DNA from: an uncultured Nitrospinaceae bacterium
Lineage (GTDB): Bacteria > Nitrospinota > Nitrospinia > Nitrospinales > VA-1
Direction: 5' to 3'
NCBI GenBank assembly: GCA_938073925.1
Contig: CALJGH010000223.1
Coordinates: 1 to 5,516 of the forward strand
DNA length: 5,516 nucleotides
This document shows positions 1 through 5,516 of the stretch, piece by piece. The translations under genes were made by a program, and so were the position numbers. Every line of letters starts with the position of its first letter. Within the stretch, counting starts at the first letter, position 1. Under the pieces are notes generated by a model. That model was not told the origin of the DNA. It saw only the letters and a program-made list of their open reading frames with translations, and did no database searches.

Positions 1-46
1 AGGGCATCATAAGATCCTCGTTATGTTTGGAAAAGAATACAGTTGG

Positions 47-757
47 TTATTTGATGATTGTTTTAGGATAACCCGCGCGCGCTAGTTTTTCCTGAGCGAG
101 TTTTGCTTTTTCCTTGTTTGGAAAAACACCAAGCTGAATAAGATAAGTTTTGGTTTTGCCTTTAGACACGACATGAGTCAATGGTGAAAACCCTTTTTCC
201 TGTAATTTTCTCATTGAGATGTCGGCGTTTTCCTTTGAAGAAAAAGCCCCGGTTTGTACAAAAAATCGAGTGTTGGTTGGAGATACGGTTTTTATTTTCG
301 CTTTAGGTTTGATGGTAGATTTTGTTGCCTTCTTCTGAAAATTGGAAGTAGCTTTTGGCTTACGAGTGGGTGGTGTCTTTTCCTTCAGCTTTATTTCTGC
401 AGGGACTACAGTATTTTTGAGTTTGGGGACAGGAATGTTTGAACTTCCGTCTTCGACAATCGGTACCTGTTTTGAAAGTTTGTCTTCAGCAGATTCTATT
501 TTCTTACTGACTGGAGCAGGCGCTTCGGGTGTTTTTAGACCATTAATTTGTAGGTATACCAGGGCTAGTAGACCAAAACCGAACATGGATATTGAAAAAA
601 ATCGGGAGTTTTTTGAACGGATTTTTTTTTCCGCTTCCATCTCCGCTTCTATTTCAGCATTTTCAATTAGACCATCGATGTGTTTATTATATTTTTTTGA
701 CTCTTCTTGGAGGTGTTCGATTTCCGTAACAGGTGATTGTTCTTTCGTGTCCATCAT
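47..757 (-). CDS. SPOR-domain single-pass inner-membrane protein
   Basis: This 236-residue protein has the FtsN/DedD-like layout. Residues 11-50 form a charged, Glu/Lys-rich cytoplasmic segment that is probably helical or coiled-coil. One hydrophobic span follows at about 53-72 (FFSISMFGFGLLALVYLQI). A low-complexity Lys/Pro/Thr-rich periplasmic linker covers about 75-160. A C-terminal SPOR domain covers about 163-236, with the two repeat signatures FFVQTGAFSSKENA and YLIQLGVFPNKEKA. SPOR domains bind glycan strands stripped of stem peptides at the division septum, so a role in division or peptidoglycan remodelling is likely. The specific partner is unknown, and no catalytic domain is present. 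Two ATGs are adjacent. The first (position 757) is preferred because an AGGGG motif (complement of 768-772) sits 10 nt upstream of it. An A9 run on the coding strand at 622-630 lies just before the membrane span. The gene is divergent from pyrD. Confidence 0.92.
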   Translation of the reverse strand: MMDTKEQSPVTEIEHLQEESKKYNKHIDGLIENAEIEAEMEAEKKIRSKNSRFFSISMFGFGLLALVYLQINGLKTPEAPAPVSKKIESAEDKLSKQVPIVEDGSSNIPVPKLKNTVVPAEIKLKEKTPPTRKPKATSNFQKKATKSTIKPKAKIKTVSPTNTRFFVQTGAFSSKENADISMRKLQEKGFSPLTHVVSKGKTKTYLIQLGVFPNKEKAKLAQEKLARAGYPKTIIK

Positions 758-866
758 GTTGGGATTGCCCCTGATAGTTTTGGTTGAAAATTCGTTGTTT
801 TAAATAAAGCGGTGTTAGGCTATGATCTTGATGGAACTCGCATTAATTCTATCCGTATCACTATAA

Positions 867-895
867 AATATATCTGATAACCCCTTAAATGTCAA
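867..895 (-). promoter_or_regulatory. Sigma70-type promoter for the SPOR gene
   Basis: Read on the minus strand, a perfect TTGACA (complement of 890-895) is followed by a 17-bp spacer and TATATT (complement of 867-872), which matches 5 of 6 bases of the -10 consensus. Transcription would start near 860 and leave a leader of about 100 nt before the SPOR start codon. The -35 box ends only 6 bp before the pyrD ATG, so pyrD's own promoter must overlap this one or lie upstream of it. I found no equally good plus-strand promoter in 758-901. This is a match to consensus by eye and has not been tested. Confidence 0.6.
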
Positions 896-901
896 TAAGA
901 T

Positions 902-1813
902 ATGGCTGATACTGATCTGACAGTAGATCTTGGGAAACTGGTTCTCGATAATCCGGTAATCGCGGCTTCGGGTACGTTTGGCTATGGACTTGAGTTTACG
1001 GATTTTTTGGACTTGAACGACCTGGGTGGTTTTTCAACGAAGGGACTTTCGATCAACCCAAAAATCGGGAATCCGGTTCCTCGAGTTATTGAAACTTCTT
1101 CCGGAATGCTCAATGCCATTGGGTTGGAGAATATTGGTCTACAGGTTTTTTTGTCGGACAAACTACCCCAACTAAAAAATTATAAGACACGGATCATTGT
1201 AAATTTTTTCGGGGACACCGTTCAGCAATATGTTGAAATGGCTTCAGCCTTATCCAAAGAAGAGCGGATTGATGCGCTGGAAATGAATGTCTCATGTCCT
1301 AATGTTGAGGAAGGCGGATTGCAGTTTAGTTCTGATCCTACCGTATTGCGACAGTTAGTGGAAGCGACTCGCAAGGCAACTGAAAAATTTCTGATCGTTA
1401 AGTTGTCTCCGAATGTAACGGATATAACTTTACTGGCGAGGGCTGCTGAAGATGCTGGTGCAGATGCCTTGTCGGTTTGCAATACTTTCGTTGGAATGAA
1501 ACTCGACCTCGAATCTGGAAAACCCTATCTGGCAAATCGCACAGGGGGGCTTTCGGGTCCGGCGATCAAGCCGCTGGCTCTAAATCGTGTCTATCAGACA
1601 GTGCGGGCTGTAAAAATTCCTGTTATCGGAATAGGTGGAATAGCAAGCAGTGAAGATGCTTTAGAATTTTTAATGGTAGGTGCTAAAGCCATACAGATTG
1701 GTACTGCAAACTATATTGACCCGACAGTGACAGTGAAAGTTGTGCGAGGAATTCGCGACTGGTGTAGAAAAAATCAGATTACAAAAGTAGCAGATTTGAA
1801 AATATTAGAATAG
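902..1813 (+). CDS. pyrD: Dihydroorotate dehydrogenase class 1B, catalytic subunit
   Basis: PyrD oxidises dihydroorotate to orotate, the fourth step of UMP synthesis, in the cytoplasm with bound FMN. The 303-residue length is normal for the family. Visible family motifs are the N-terminal NPVIAASGTFGYG (17-29), STKGLS with the FMN-contacting lysine (45-50), GMLNAIGLEN (68-77), NVSCPN carrying the class 1 catalytic cysteine C132, the IVKLSPN lysine K167, GGLSGPAIKPLAL (215-227), GIGGI (243-247) and IGTANY (266-271). The active-site cysteine, where class 2 has serine, marks class 1. The SCPNVEEGG and GTANY motifs fit subclass 1B, which normally works with PyrK, an FAD/2Fe-2S subunit that passes electrons to NAD+. 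No pyrK lies in this window. The ATG at 902 is the first possible start, because an in-frame TAA lies at 896-898. The Shine-Dalgarno is weak. The gene converges on alr with a 4-bp gap. Confidence 0.96.
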   Translation: MADTDLTVDLGKLVLDNPVIAASGTFGYGLEFTDFLDLNDLGGFSTKGLSINPKIGNPVPRVIETSSGMLNAIGLENIGLQVFLSDKLPQLKNYKTRIIVNFFGDTVQQYVEMASALSKEERIDALEMNVSCPNVEEGGLQFSSDPTVLRQLVEATRKATEKFLIVKLSPNVTDITLLARAAEDAGADALSVCNTFVGMKLDLESGKPYLANRTGGLSGPAIKPLALNRVYQTVRAVKIPVIGIGGIASSEDALEFLMVGAKAIQIGTANYIDPTVTVKVVRGIRDWCRKNQITKVADLKILE

Positions 1814-1817
1814 GGAG

Positions 1818-2987
1818 TCACCTATAGACCCGCGGAACTCTCTTGCCAACATTGCATAGAATTTCATAAGGAATGGTATTGCTTCTCTTCGCTAATTCTT
1901 CCACTGTAATTTCTTCCTCACCCTGTTTACCAAAAATAACTACTTCGTCTCCCATTTGAACATCAGGGACTTCGGTGACATCAATGAGTATCATGTCCAT
2001 GCAAATGGTTCCAACCTGAGGAACCCGTTTGCCTCTAATTAAAACTTCCATATTGTTCGAAAGGTTTCTATGTAATCCGTCTGCGTAGCCTATGGGGAGA
2101 GTGGCAATGACGCTGTCTCTTGGAGTGAAATATTTTCTGGAATAGCTAAGAGGCTGACCTTTTTGTACGGATTTTAGGAGTATGATTTTGCTTTTCCACT
2201 GCATGACCGGTTGAAAATTTTGCAGGTTTTTTTTTTGACAAATTTTCTCCACGACAGAATTCAAAACAGGCGAGGGTAGAGCCCCATATAGGATAAGTCC
2301 CGGTCTTACCATTTTCGATCGGCTCTCAGGAAACCGGAATAAGGCGGAAGTATTTGCCAGATGGGTAAGAGGAGGCATTGTTACTCCTGCCTTTTGTAAT
2401 TCAGAAAGTGTTTTCTGGAATAACTCAATTTGTTGTGTGGTGATGGATACGTCTTTATCGTCTGCTGAGGAAAAGTGGGTCGATAAAGCCTCTAACTTTA
2501 AGGTCGGCAAGTTGTTAATGGTTTTAATCAGTGGCAACAGATTTTCAGGAAGGACGCCGAGTCGGTTCATTCCCGTATCCACTTTGATGTGTACATTCAC
2601 AGTTTTCCCCTGCTTTTCTGCTTCTTTTGCAAGTGCTTGAGCTAAATGAGGAGTGCAGAGAATGGTTGCAAAGTTATGGCGAACTAAATCCGCTACTTCA
2701 TCGGGGAAAATACTTCCCAGGATAAGGATGGGCTCGGTAATATTGTTTTCCCTCAGCTCAATTCCTTCTTCGATGATGCCTGCACCGAGATATTCCACTC
2801 CTGTATCAACAGCGGCTTTTGCGCAAGGGATAGCACCGTGTCCGTAAGCATCGGCTTTGATAACAGCCATGATGCCGGTAGCCGGACCTAAACCGGTAGT
2901 CGGTTCTGTAATAGCTCTCAGGTTTTGAAGGTTATGTTTAAATGCCTTCAGATTTATTTCAGCAAATGTTGCTCGATGATGAGCCAT
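1818..2987 (-). CDS. alr: Alanine racemase
   Basis: Alr interconverts L- and D-alanine with pyridoxal phosphate (PLP) and supplies D-Ala for peptidoglycan. It is a 389-residue cytoplasmic enzyme of usual length with all hallmarks intact. The PLP lysine is K44 in AVIKADAYGHG (41-51). KVDTGMNRLG lies at 135-144, and VRPGLILYG, in the PLP phosphate-binding region, at 227-235. The second catalytic base is Y282 in LSYSRKYF. IGYADGLHR lies at 299-307, VGTICMDM, in the substrate-entry region, at 325-332, and the C-terminal IPYEIL...VPRVYR at 372-389. The TIM-barrel domain comes first, then the beta domain. No Shine-Dalgarno is evident before the ATG. The DUF1566 gene ends 41 bp upstream on the same strand, so co-transcription is plausible. 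An A10 run (complement of 2227-2236, codons about 251-254) interrupts otherwise normal codons. The frame is intact as given. Confidence 0.97.
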   Translation of the reverse strand: MAHHRATFAEINLKAFKHNLQNLRAITEPTTGLGPATGIMAVIKADAYGHGAIPCAKAAVDTGVEYLGAGIIEEGIELRENNITEPILILGSIFPDEVADLVRHNFATILCTPHLAQALAKEAEKQGKTVNVHIKVDTGMNRLGVLPENLLPLIKTINNLPTLKLEALSTHFSSADDKDVSITTQQIELFQKTLSELQKAGVTMPPLTHLANTSALFRFPESRSKMVRPGLILYGALPSPVLNSVVEKICQKKNLQNFQPVMQWKSKIILLKSVQKGQPLSYSRKYFTPRDSVIATLPIGYADGLHRNLSNNMEVLIRGKRVPQVGTICMDMILIDVTEVPDVQMGDEVVIFGKQGEEEITVEELAKRSNTIPYEILCNVGKRVPRVYR

Positions 2988-3028
2988 AGATTGAGGGTGG
3001 GGGTGATTATTATTTTTCGGTGGAAAAA

Positions 3029-3511
3029 TTATTCCTTACGGGTTCTGCCTGTGCTGGATAACCTACCGCTTCTTTTTACAACCGGGCCTGCAGTGCGGAC
3101 AGCTCTACAGCACATATTATCTTCATCTTTGGCTTTTTTGCGAACCTGGTAAGCTCGGTCACTATAAAAATTATAGGCCATCGCATTGATCCCGGTTTCT
3201 TCCTGACACCAATAGTTCGAGCCGCAACCTTCTGGGAACTTGAAATCGATATGGACGATGTCTCCATTGAAATCGGAGTTCTTACTTTCGTGGTCATAAA
3301 GGTTCCTGCATTCCTGGCTTTTGGGTAGCCGCCAGTCTTCGTGCCCTGCGAACTTTTGTTCGTTCAGCCAAGCCGTAAAGTTATTGGCACCTTTCCAGGC
3401 ACACCATTTTTTACGCATTTGATAGCTGTCTTCTTTTGTCCACATCAGGTTGTAGCGGGTGTCCGATATTGTGCCGTCTTCGTTATCTTTAAATCGTTCT
3501 TCGTTTGCCAT
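3029..3511 (-). CDS. DUF1566 / Lcl_C-domain protein
   Basis: This 160-residue protein matches the DUF1566 (Legionella collagen-like C-terminal, Lcl_C) pattern. It opens with RFKDNEDGTISDTRYNLMWTK (6-26), the usual F-D-N-x-DGTI-x-D-x-x-x-x-LMWTK entry, followed by W-rich helices, then AGHEDWRLPKSQECRNL (55-71; the GxxDWRLP core is diagnostic), YWCQEE (100-105) and a closing CCRAVR (134-139). Members of this family are often in secreted or surface proteins, but this one has no signal peptide or membrane span and would be cytoplasmic as annotated. It has six cysteines (37, 68, 96, 102, 134, 135) and a basic, Ser/Arg-rich tail (about 146-160) beyond the domain. Its molecular function is unknown. 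It lies 41 bp upstream of alr on the same strand and is divergent from the 94-residue gene. No clear Shine-Dalgarno precedes the ATG. Confidence 0.85.
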   Translation of the reverse strand: MANEERFKDNEDGTISDTRYNLMWTKEDSYQMRKKWCAWKGANNFTAWLNEQKFAGHEDWRLPKSQECRNLYDHESKNSDFNGDIVHIDFKFPEGCGSNYWCQEETGINAMAYNFYSDRAYQVRKKAKDEDNMCCRAVRTAGPVVKRSGRLSSTGRTRKE

Positions 3512-3541
3512 GATGGATTAATTTAACTTGGAATGTTGTAG

Positions 3542-3547
3542 TATAAT
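3542..3547 (+). promoter_or_regulatory. Candidate -10 box for the acidic protein gene
   Basis: A perfect TATAAT lies in the 145-bp gap between the two divergent genes. The only -35 candidate is the weak TTAATT at 3518-3523, with an 18-bp spacer. Transcription from here would give a leader of about 100 nt that includes the 3570-3598 inverted repeat. The same spot read on the minus strand gives TATACT (complement of 3540-3545), about 30 bp before the DUF1566 start codon, so the two genes could have overlapping -10 regions. The region is AT-rich, so chance matches are likely. Confidence 0.3.
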
Positions 3548-3569
3548 TTACTGGTTTAAAAACAAGATG

Positions 3570-3598
3570 CCTTATAATAATATCAGGCTTTTATAAGG
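3570..3598. repeat. AT-rich inverted repeat in divergent intergenic region
   Basis: The arms CCTTATAA (3570-3577) and TTATAAGG (3591-3598) are perfect 8-bp inverted repeats around a 13-nt centre. With one bulged G, the flanking G3569 and C3600 can also pair. A T6 run (3606-3611) and a T7 run (3617-3623) follow on the plus strand. A terminator would normally have a GC-rich stem and a gene upstream on this strand, and neither is present here. A protein-binding operator or a leader hairpin for the downstream gene is the better reading. The function is not established. Confidence 0.45.
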
Positions 3599-3644
3599 GC
3601 AAAGGTTTTTTATTAATTTTTTTCCGGGTTTGACCTGGTTTGAT

Positions 3645-3651
3645 GGATGGA
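3645..3651 (+). promoter_or_regulatory. Ribosome binding site fixing the start at 3657
   Basis: GGATGGA lies 5 nt before the ATG at 3657 and resembles a Shine-Dalgarno. The upstream in-frame TTG at 3630 has only pyrimidine-rich sequence and CCGGG before it. The ATG is therefore the more credible start. Confidence 0.5.
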
Positions 3652-3656
3652 ACATT

Positions 3657-3941
3657 ATGGCGAAAATTGAGATTCAAAGTTTTTTTTACGACATACTTCA
3701 CTGCAGAAATAAGATAATGGCAGCTTTTGACAAATGGGATGAAAAATATGAAGAGGATGAACGTGGTGCTCTGGTCGCAGGAATGCGCGAATGTAAGGAC
3801 GCAGAGCTCATAAACATGTTGATGAACATTCAAAAACTCGCGGCCGGGTATGATCAAATTAAAGAGTTGATGGATAAAGCAGAACAAGACGAAGTCGATG
3901 CCGCCATGGAAGACGACGACCCTGATGATGAAGAGTTCTAA
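3657..3941 (+). CDS. Small acidic helical protein of unknown function
   Basis: This is a 94-residue protein that I do not recognise. It begins MAKIEIQSFFYDILHCRNKI, and the rest looks almost wholly helical, with no signal peptide or membrane span, so it is probably cytoplasmic. Residues about 20-50 are rich in Asp, Glu and Lys. The middle (about 52-70) has an amphipathic leucine/methionine pattern (AELINMLMNIQKL). The last 20 residues are extremely acidic, ending in EDDDPDDEEF. Such a tail could bind basic partners or metal, but that is speculation. The start is taken at the ATG with GGATGGA before it; a TTG 27 bp upstream would add nine residues. It is divergent from the DUF1566 gene and converges on the propeller gene with a 44-bp gap that shows no clear terminator hairpin. 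The antisense frame here is open but gives an unlikely Phe/His-rich product, the expected mirror of acidic codons. Confidence 0.75.
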   Translation: MAKIEIQSFFYDILHCRNKIMAAFDKWDEKYEEDERGALVAGMRECKDAELINMLMNIQKLAAGYDQIKELMDKAEQDEVDAAMEDDDPDDEEF

Positions 3942-3985
3942 TTGCTGGTATGATGCTGTAATCTATACGTCAATCACGAGAGGAG

Positions 3986-5170
3986 TTATTGAATGTTAAG
4001 TGGGTTTCCTGTTGTGGGGTCGATGATGATTCGGGTGAGGGTCTTGTGACCCCCGATCCATAGGGAATGGTCTTTTGCCGATTCCAGGCTGAAGATGAAT
4101 TTTGATTCGAGTCCATTGATTCGCGAAAAGTTCTGGAACGTTTTCCCGTCAAACAAACTCAATCCATTGTTGGTGCCAATCCATAATTTACCAGCATGGT
4201 CTTCTTCAAGAGCGAGAATGAAATTTCCGGGCAACCCTTCTTGAGTGGTAAAGTTTCTTAACGTAAAACTTTTCGTATCGAGTAGGCTCAGTCCTCCCCC
4301 CCAAGTTCCAATCCACAACCGGTTTTGTTTGTCGAGGTGCATAGACACAATGTAGTTGGGTTTGTAATCTGCAGTCTGAATATTTGGAATGGCAGGTGAG
4401 GCTTGGGTGGCGTGATGTTGTCCCTGAAACAACGGCATAATGGCTTTATTGTTCTGCTTTACCTTTTCATAAGATGCACCGAGTCCATTTGTATGGTTGA
4501 AAGATTTCCACTCTCCCTTATAGTAAGTGGAAACACCCGATTCGGTACCAAACCAGACCCGGCCTGATTTTTCTATGTCCAAAGCATAGACCCAGTCGTC
4601 GATCAAGCCTCCGTTGGAATTTTCTACCGTAAGAGTTTTCCAGGAACTTTTTTGATTGGAGTCCCATTTTGAAAAGTTTACTCCACTCCAGGTTGCGAGC
4701 CAGATATTTTCTTTTTCGAATTGGATGTCGTAAATGAAAGCGTCGTTTAATCCATCAGGGGTATTTTGGTTTTCCCAATTGGATCCATTGAAGTGACTCA
4801 GTCCACCGCCATAGGTACCTACCCAGGGCAGATTTTTTTTGTCGATGGCGATTGAGAAAATGCCATTACTTAGTAGTTTATTGGTGTTGTCATAAACTTC
4901 GATTTCTTCTTGGCCCTGAGTGTCATAGCGAAGCAGTCCGTTACTGGTACCGATCCATAGATATTTCCCATTTTCTTTGAGAACTTTTATGTTTCGGGTG
5001 TTTATAGTAAAAGTTTCTTTCTTTAAGATATGAGGGTAGGGTTCCCCAGAAGTTTTTTTTGCAACCTGTTTTTCAAAGGCAAAAGAATTTCCATACTGCA
5101 GAAATAGAGCGATAAGAATGCAGGCTACCCATCTTACTTGTTGCGATAGGCAGTGGAGTTTTGTTAGCAT
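3986..5170 (-). CDS. Secreted seven-repeat Reg_prop beta-propeller protein
   Basis: This 394-residue protein starts with a Sec signal peptide: positive charges at K4 and R13, a hydrophobic core at about 14-26, and likely cleavage after GNSFA near residue 31. Seven repeats of the two-component-regulator propeller (Reg_prop) type follow. Their cores are LWIGTSNGLLRYD (71), PWVGTYGGGLSHF (115), IWLATWSGV (156), VWFGTESGVSTYY (205), LWIGTWGGGLSLLD (285), LWIGTNNGLSLFD (329) and LWIGGHKTL (370). Spacing is about 41-49 residues, except for an extra loop between repeats 4 and 5 (about 230-270). Seven repeats make one complete propeller. In hybrid two-component sensors such repeats form the periplasmic ligand-binding part, usually as two propellers followed by a membrane span and a kinase. 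This protein ends shortly after the last repeat and has no kinase, GGDEF or membrane domain. It is probably a periplasmic or exported binding protein; the ligand is unknown. It is head-to-head with the FGE-like gene. Confidence 0.9.
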   Translation of the reverse strand: MLTKLHCLSQQVRWVACILIALFLQYGNSFAFEKQVAKKTSGEPYPHILKKETFTINTRNIKVLKENGKYLWIGTSNGLLRYDTQGQEEIEVYDNTNKLLSNGIFSIAIDKKNLPWVGTYGGGLSHFNGSNWENQNTPDGLNDAFIYDIQFEKENIWLATWSGVNFSKWDSNQKSSWKTLTVENSNGGLIDDWVYALDIEKSGRVWFGTESGVSTYYKGEWKSFNHTNGLGASYEKVKQNNKAIMPLFQGQHHATQASPAIPNIQTADYKPNYIVSMHLDKQNRLWIGTWGGGLSLLDTKSFTLRNFTTQEGLPGNFILALEEDHAGKLWIGTNNGLSLFDGKTFQNFSRINGLESKFIFSLESAKDHSLWIGGHKTLTRIIIDPTTGNPLNIQ

Positions 5171-5516
5171 GGTCGTTTTCTCAGGTCTCGAATAAGATTA
5201 AAAACTATACAACATTCATTCTGTGTTTGTCATTCCTTTGGGGATGTTGCGATTGTGACCCACAAAGCAAGGCTTACGAAGCAGATCAGATGGTTCTGGT
5301 TCCCGCTGGGGAATTCATTATGGGAACCAATAAGATTGATACAGAGGATACGCATAAAAAAATCGGTGCGGTGAAACCGCTTTATCTGGACCAACATCCC
5401 GAACGTAAGATTTTTCTCGATGAATACTATATTGACCAATATGAAGTGACAAATAAGGAATACAATGATTTTTTGGAGGTGAATCAATTCACCGATATAC
5501 CAGCTCATTGGCAGGA
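5161..5516 (+). CDS. FGE-sulfatase/SUMF1-family lipoprotein, 5' part only
   Basis: The reading frame is open to the window edge, so the gene is truncated on the right. From 5290 it reads MVLVPAGEFIMGTN, then PERKIFLDEYYIDQYEVTNKEY. Both are signature N-terminal blocks of the formylglycine-generating-enzyme fold (FGE-sulfatase/SUMF1). Most bacterial members are not true sulfatase activators, and the catalytic cysteines would lie beyond the window. The ATG at 5290 is the internal Met of the conserved VPAGEF block, so the true start is upstream. Codons from about 5197 encode KNYTTFILCLSFLWGCCDCD, a hydrophobic run ending in a lipobox-like LWGC (Cys codon at 5245). This suggests a lipoprotein. 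No in-frame ATG or GTG precedes it. The choices are TTG 5161 (used here; it overlaps the divergent gene by 10 bp), the rare ATT 5197, or a short TTG 5227. The family call is firm, but the start is not. Confidence 0.8.
   Translation, partial: MLAWSFSQVSNKIKNYTTFILCLSFLWGCCDCDPQSKAYEADQMVLVPAGEFIMGTNKIDTEDTHKKIGAVKPLYLDQHPERKIFLDEYYIDQYEVTNKEYNDFLEVNQFTDIPAHWQ
5204..5233 (-). promoter_or_regulatory. Candidate promoter for the propeller gene
   Basis: On the minus strand, ATGACA (complement of 5228-5233, 5 of 6 to the -35 consensus) is separated by 18 bp from TATAGT (complement of 5204-5209, 5 of 6 to the -10 consensus). The predicted start near 5197 gives a leader of about 26 nt before the ATG at 5170. 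The promoter lies inside the presumed signal-peptide codons of the divergent FGE-like gene, so the two genes would compete for or share regulation. It is judged by eye only. Confidence 0.45.

Noticed and set aside
342..803. Plus-strand 153-residue open frame opposite the SPOR gene
   Set aside because: It is the antisense mirror of a clear SPOR-domain gene. Its Ser/Phe-rich composition is what Lys/Glu-rich codons give in reverse, and no family motif is visible.
3029..3511. Variable protein of a diversity-generating retroelement, since such targets often have C-type-lectin-like folds
   Set aside because: I see no reverse transcriptase, template repeat or second copy of the 3' end of this gene in the window.
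3570..3623. Rho-independent terminator (hairpin followed by T runs)
   Set aside because: The stem is AT-rich, the T run starts 7 nt after the stem, and no plus-strand gene lies upstream to be terminated.
3591..3887. Minus-strand 98-residue open frame opposite the acidic protein gene
   Set aside because: It is Phe/His/Ile-rich, as expected from the complement of Asp/Glu/Lys codons, and it runs through the intergenic repeat. The plus-strand frame has a ribosome site and more protein-like composition.
3986..5170. Truncated hybrid sensor kinase
   Set aside because: The ORF has a clean signal peptide, seven regular repeats enough for one closed propeller, and a normal stop. No kinase remnant lies downstream; the next gene is on the other strand.
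5230..5508. Minus-strand 92-residue open frame at the right end
   Set aside because: The plus strand here encodes unmistakable FGE-sulfatase motifs, so this frame is a shadow.

Overview
This window looks like an ordinary, gene-dense bacterial chromosome segment of moderate-to-low GC. It carries six complete protein genes and a seventh cut by the right edge. I see no mobile element, tRNA, rRNA or CRISPR array. The organism cannot be fixed from the sequence. A class 1B dihydroorotate dehydrogenase, an alanine racemase, a SPOR-domain envelope protein, lipoprotein-type and Sec-type signal peptides, and FGE-like and Reg_prop proteins fit a Gram-negative bacterium. A Nitrospinota-like or deltaproteobacterial-like lineage is only a guess.

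Left part (1-2987): a membrane-anchored SPOR protein (minus strand) is divergent from pyrD (plus strand). The 144-bp gap between them contains a near-consensus sigma70-type promoter reading towards the SPOR gene. pyrD converges on alr (minus strand), with only 4 bp between the stop codons. The three products serve cell division or peptidoglycan binding (SPOR), pyrimidine synthesis (PyrD) and D-alanine supply for peptidoglycan (Alr).

Middle part (3029-3941): a small cytoplasmic DUF1566/Lcl_C-domain protein lies 41 bp upstream of alr on the same strand and may share its transcript. It is divergent from a 94-residue acidic, helical protein that I do not recognise. The gap between these two holds an AT-rich inverted repeat and a perfect TATAAT hexamer.

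Right part (3986-5516): a secreted protein made of seven Reg_prop beta-propeller repeats, with no attached signalling domain, is head-to-head with the start of a probable lipoprotein of the formylglycine-generating-enzyme (FGE-sulfatase/SUMF1) fold, which runs off the window. The two 5' ends are almost touching or overlapping, so they probably share regulatory DNA. This pair, and the orphan acidic protein, are the least ordinary content. Nothing here proves a new system.
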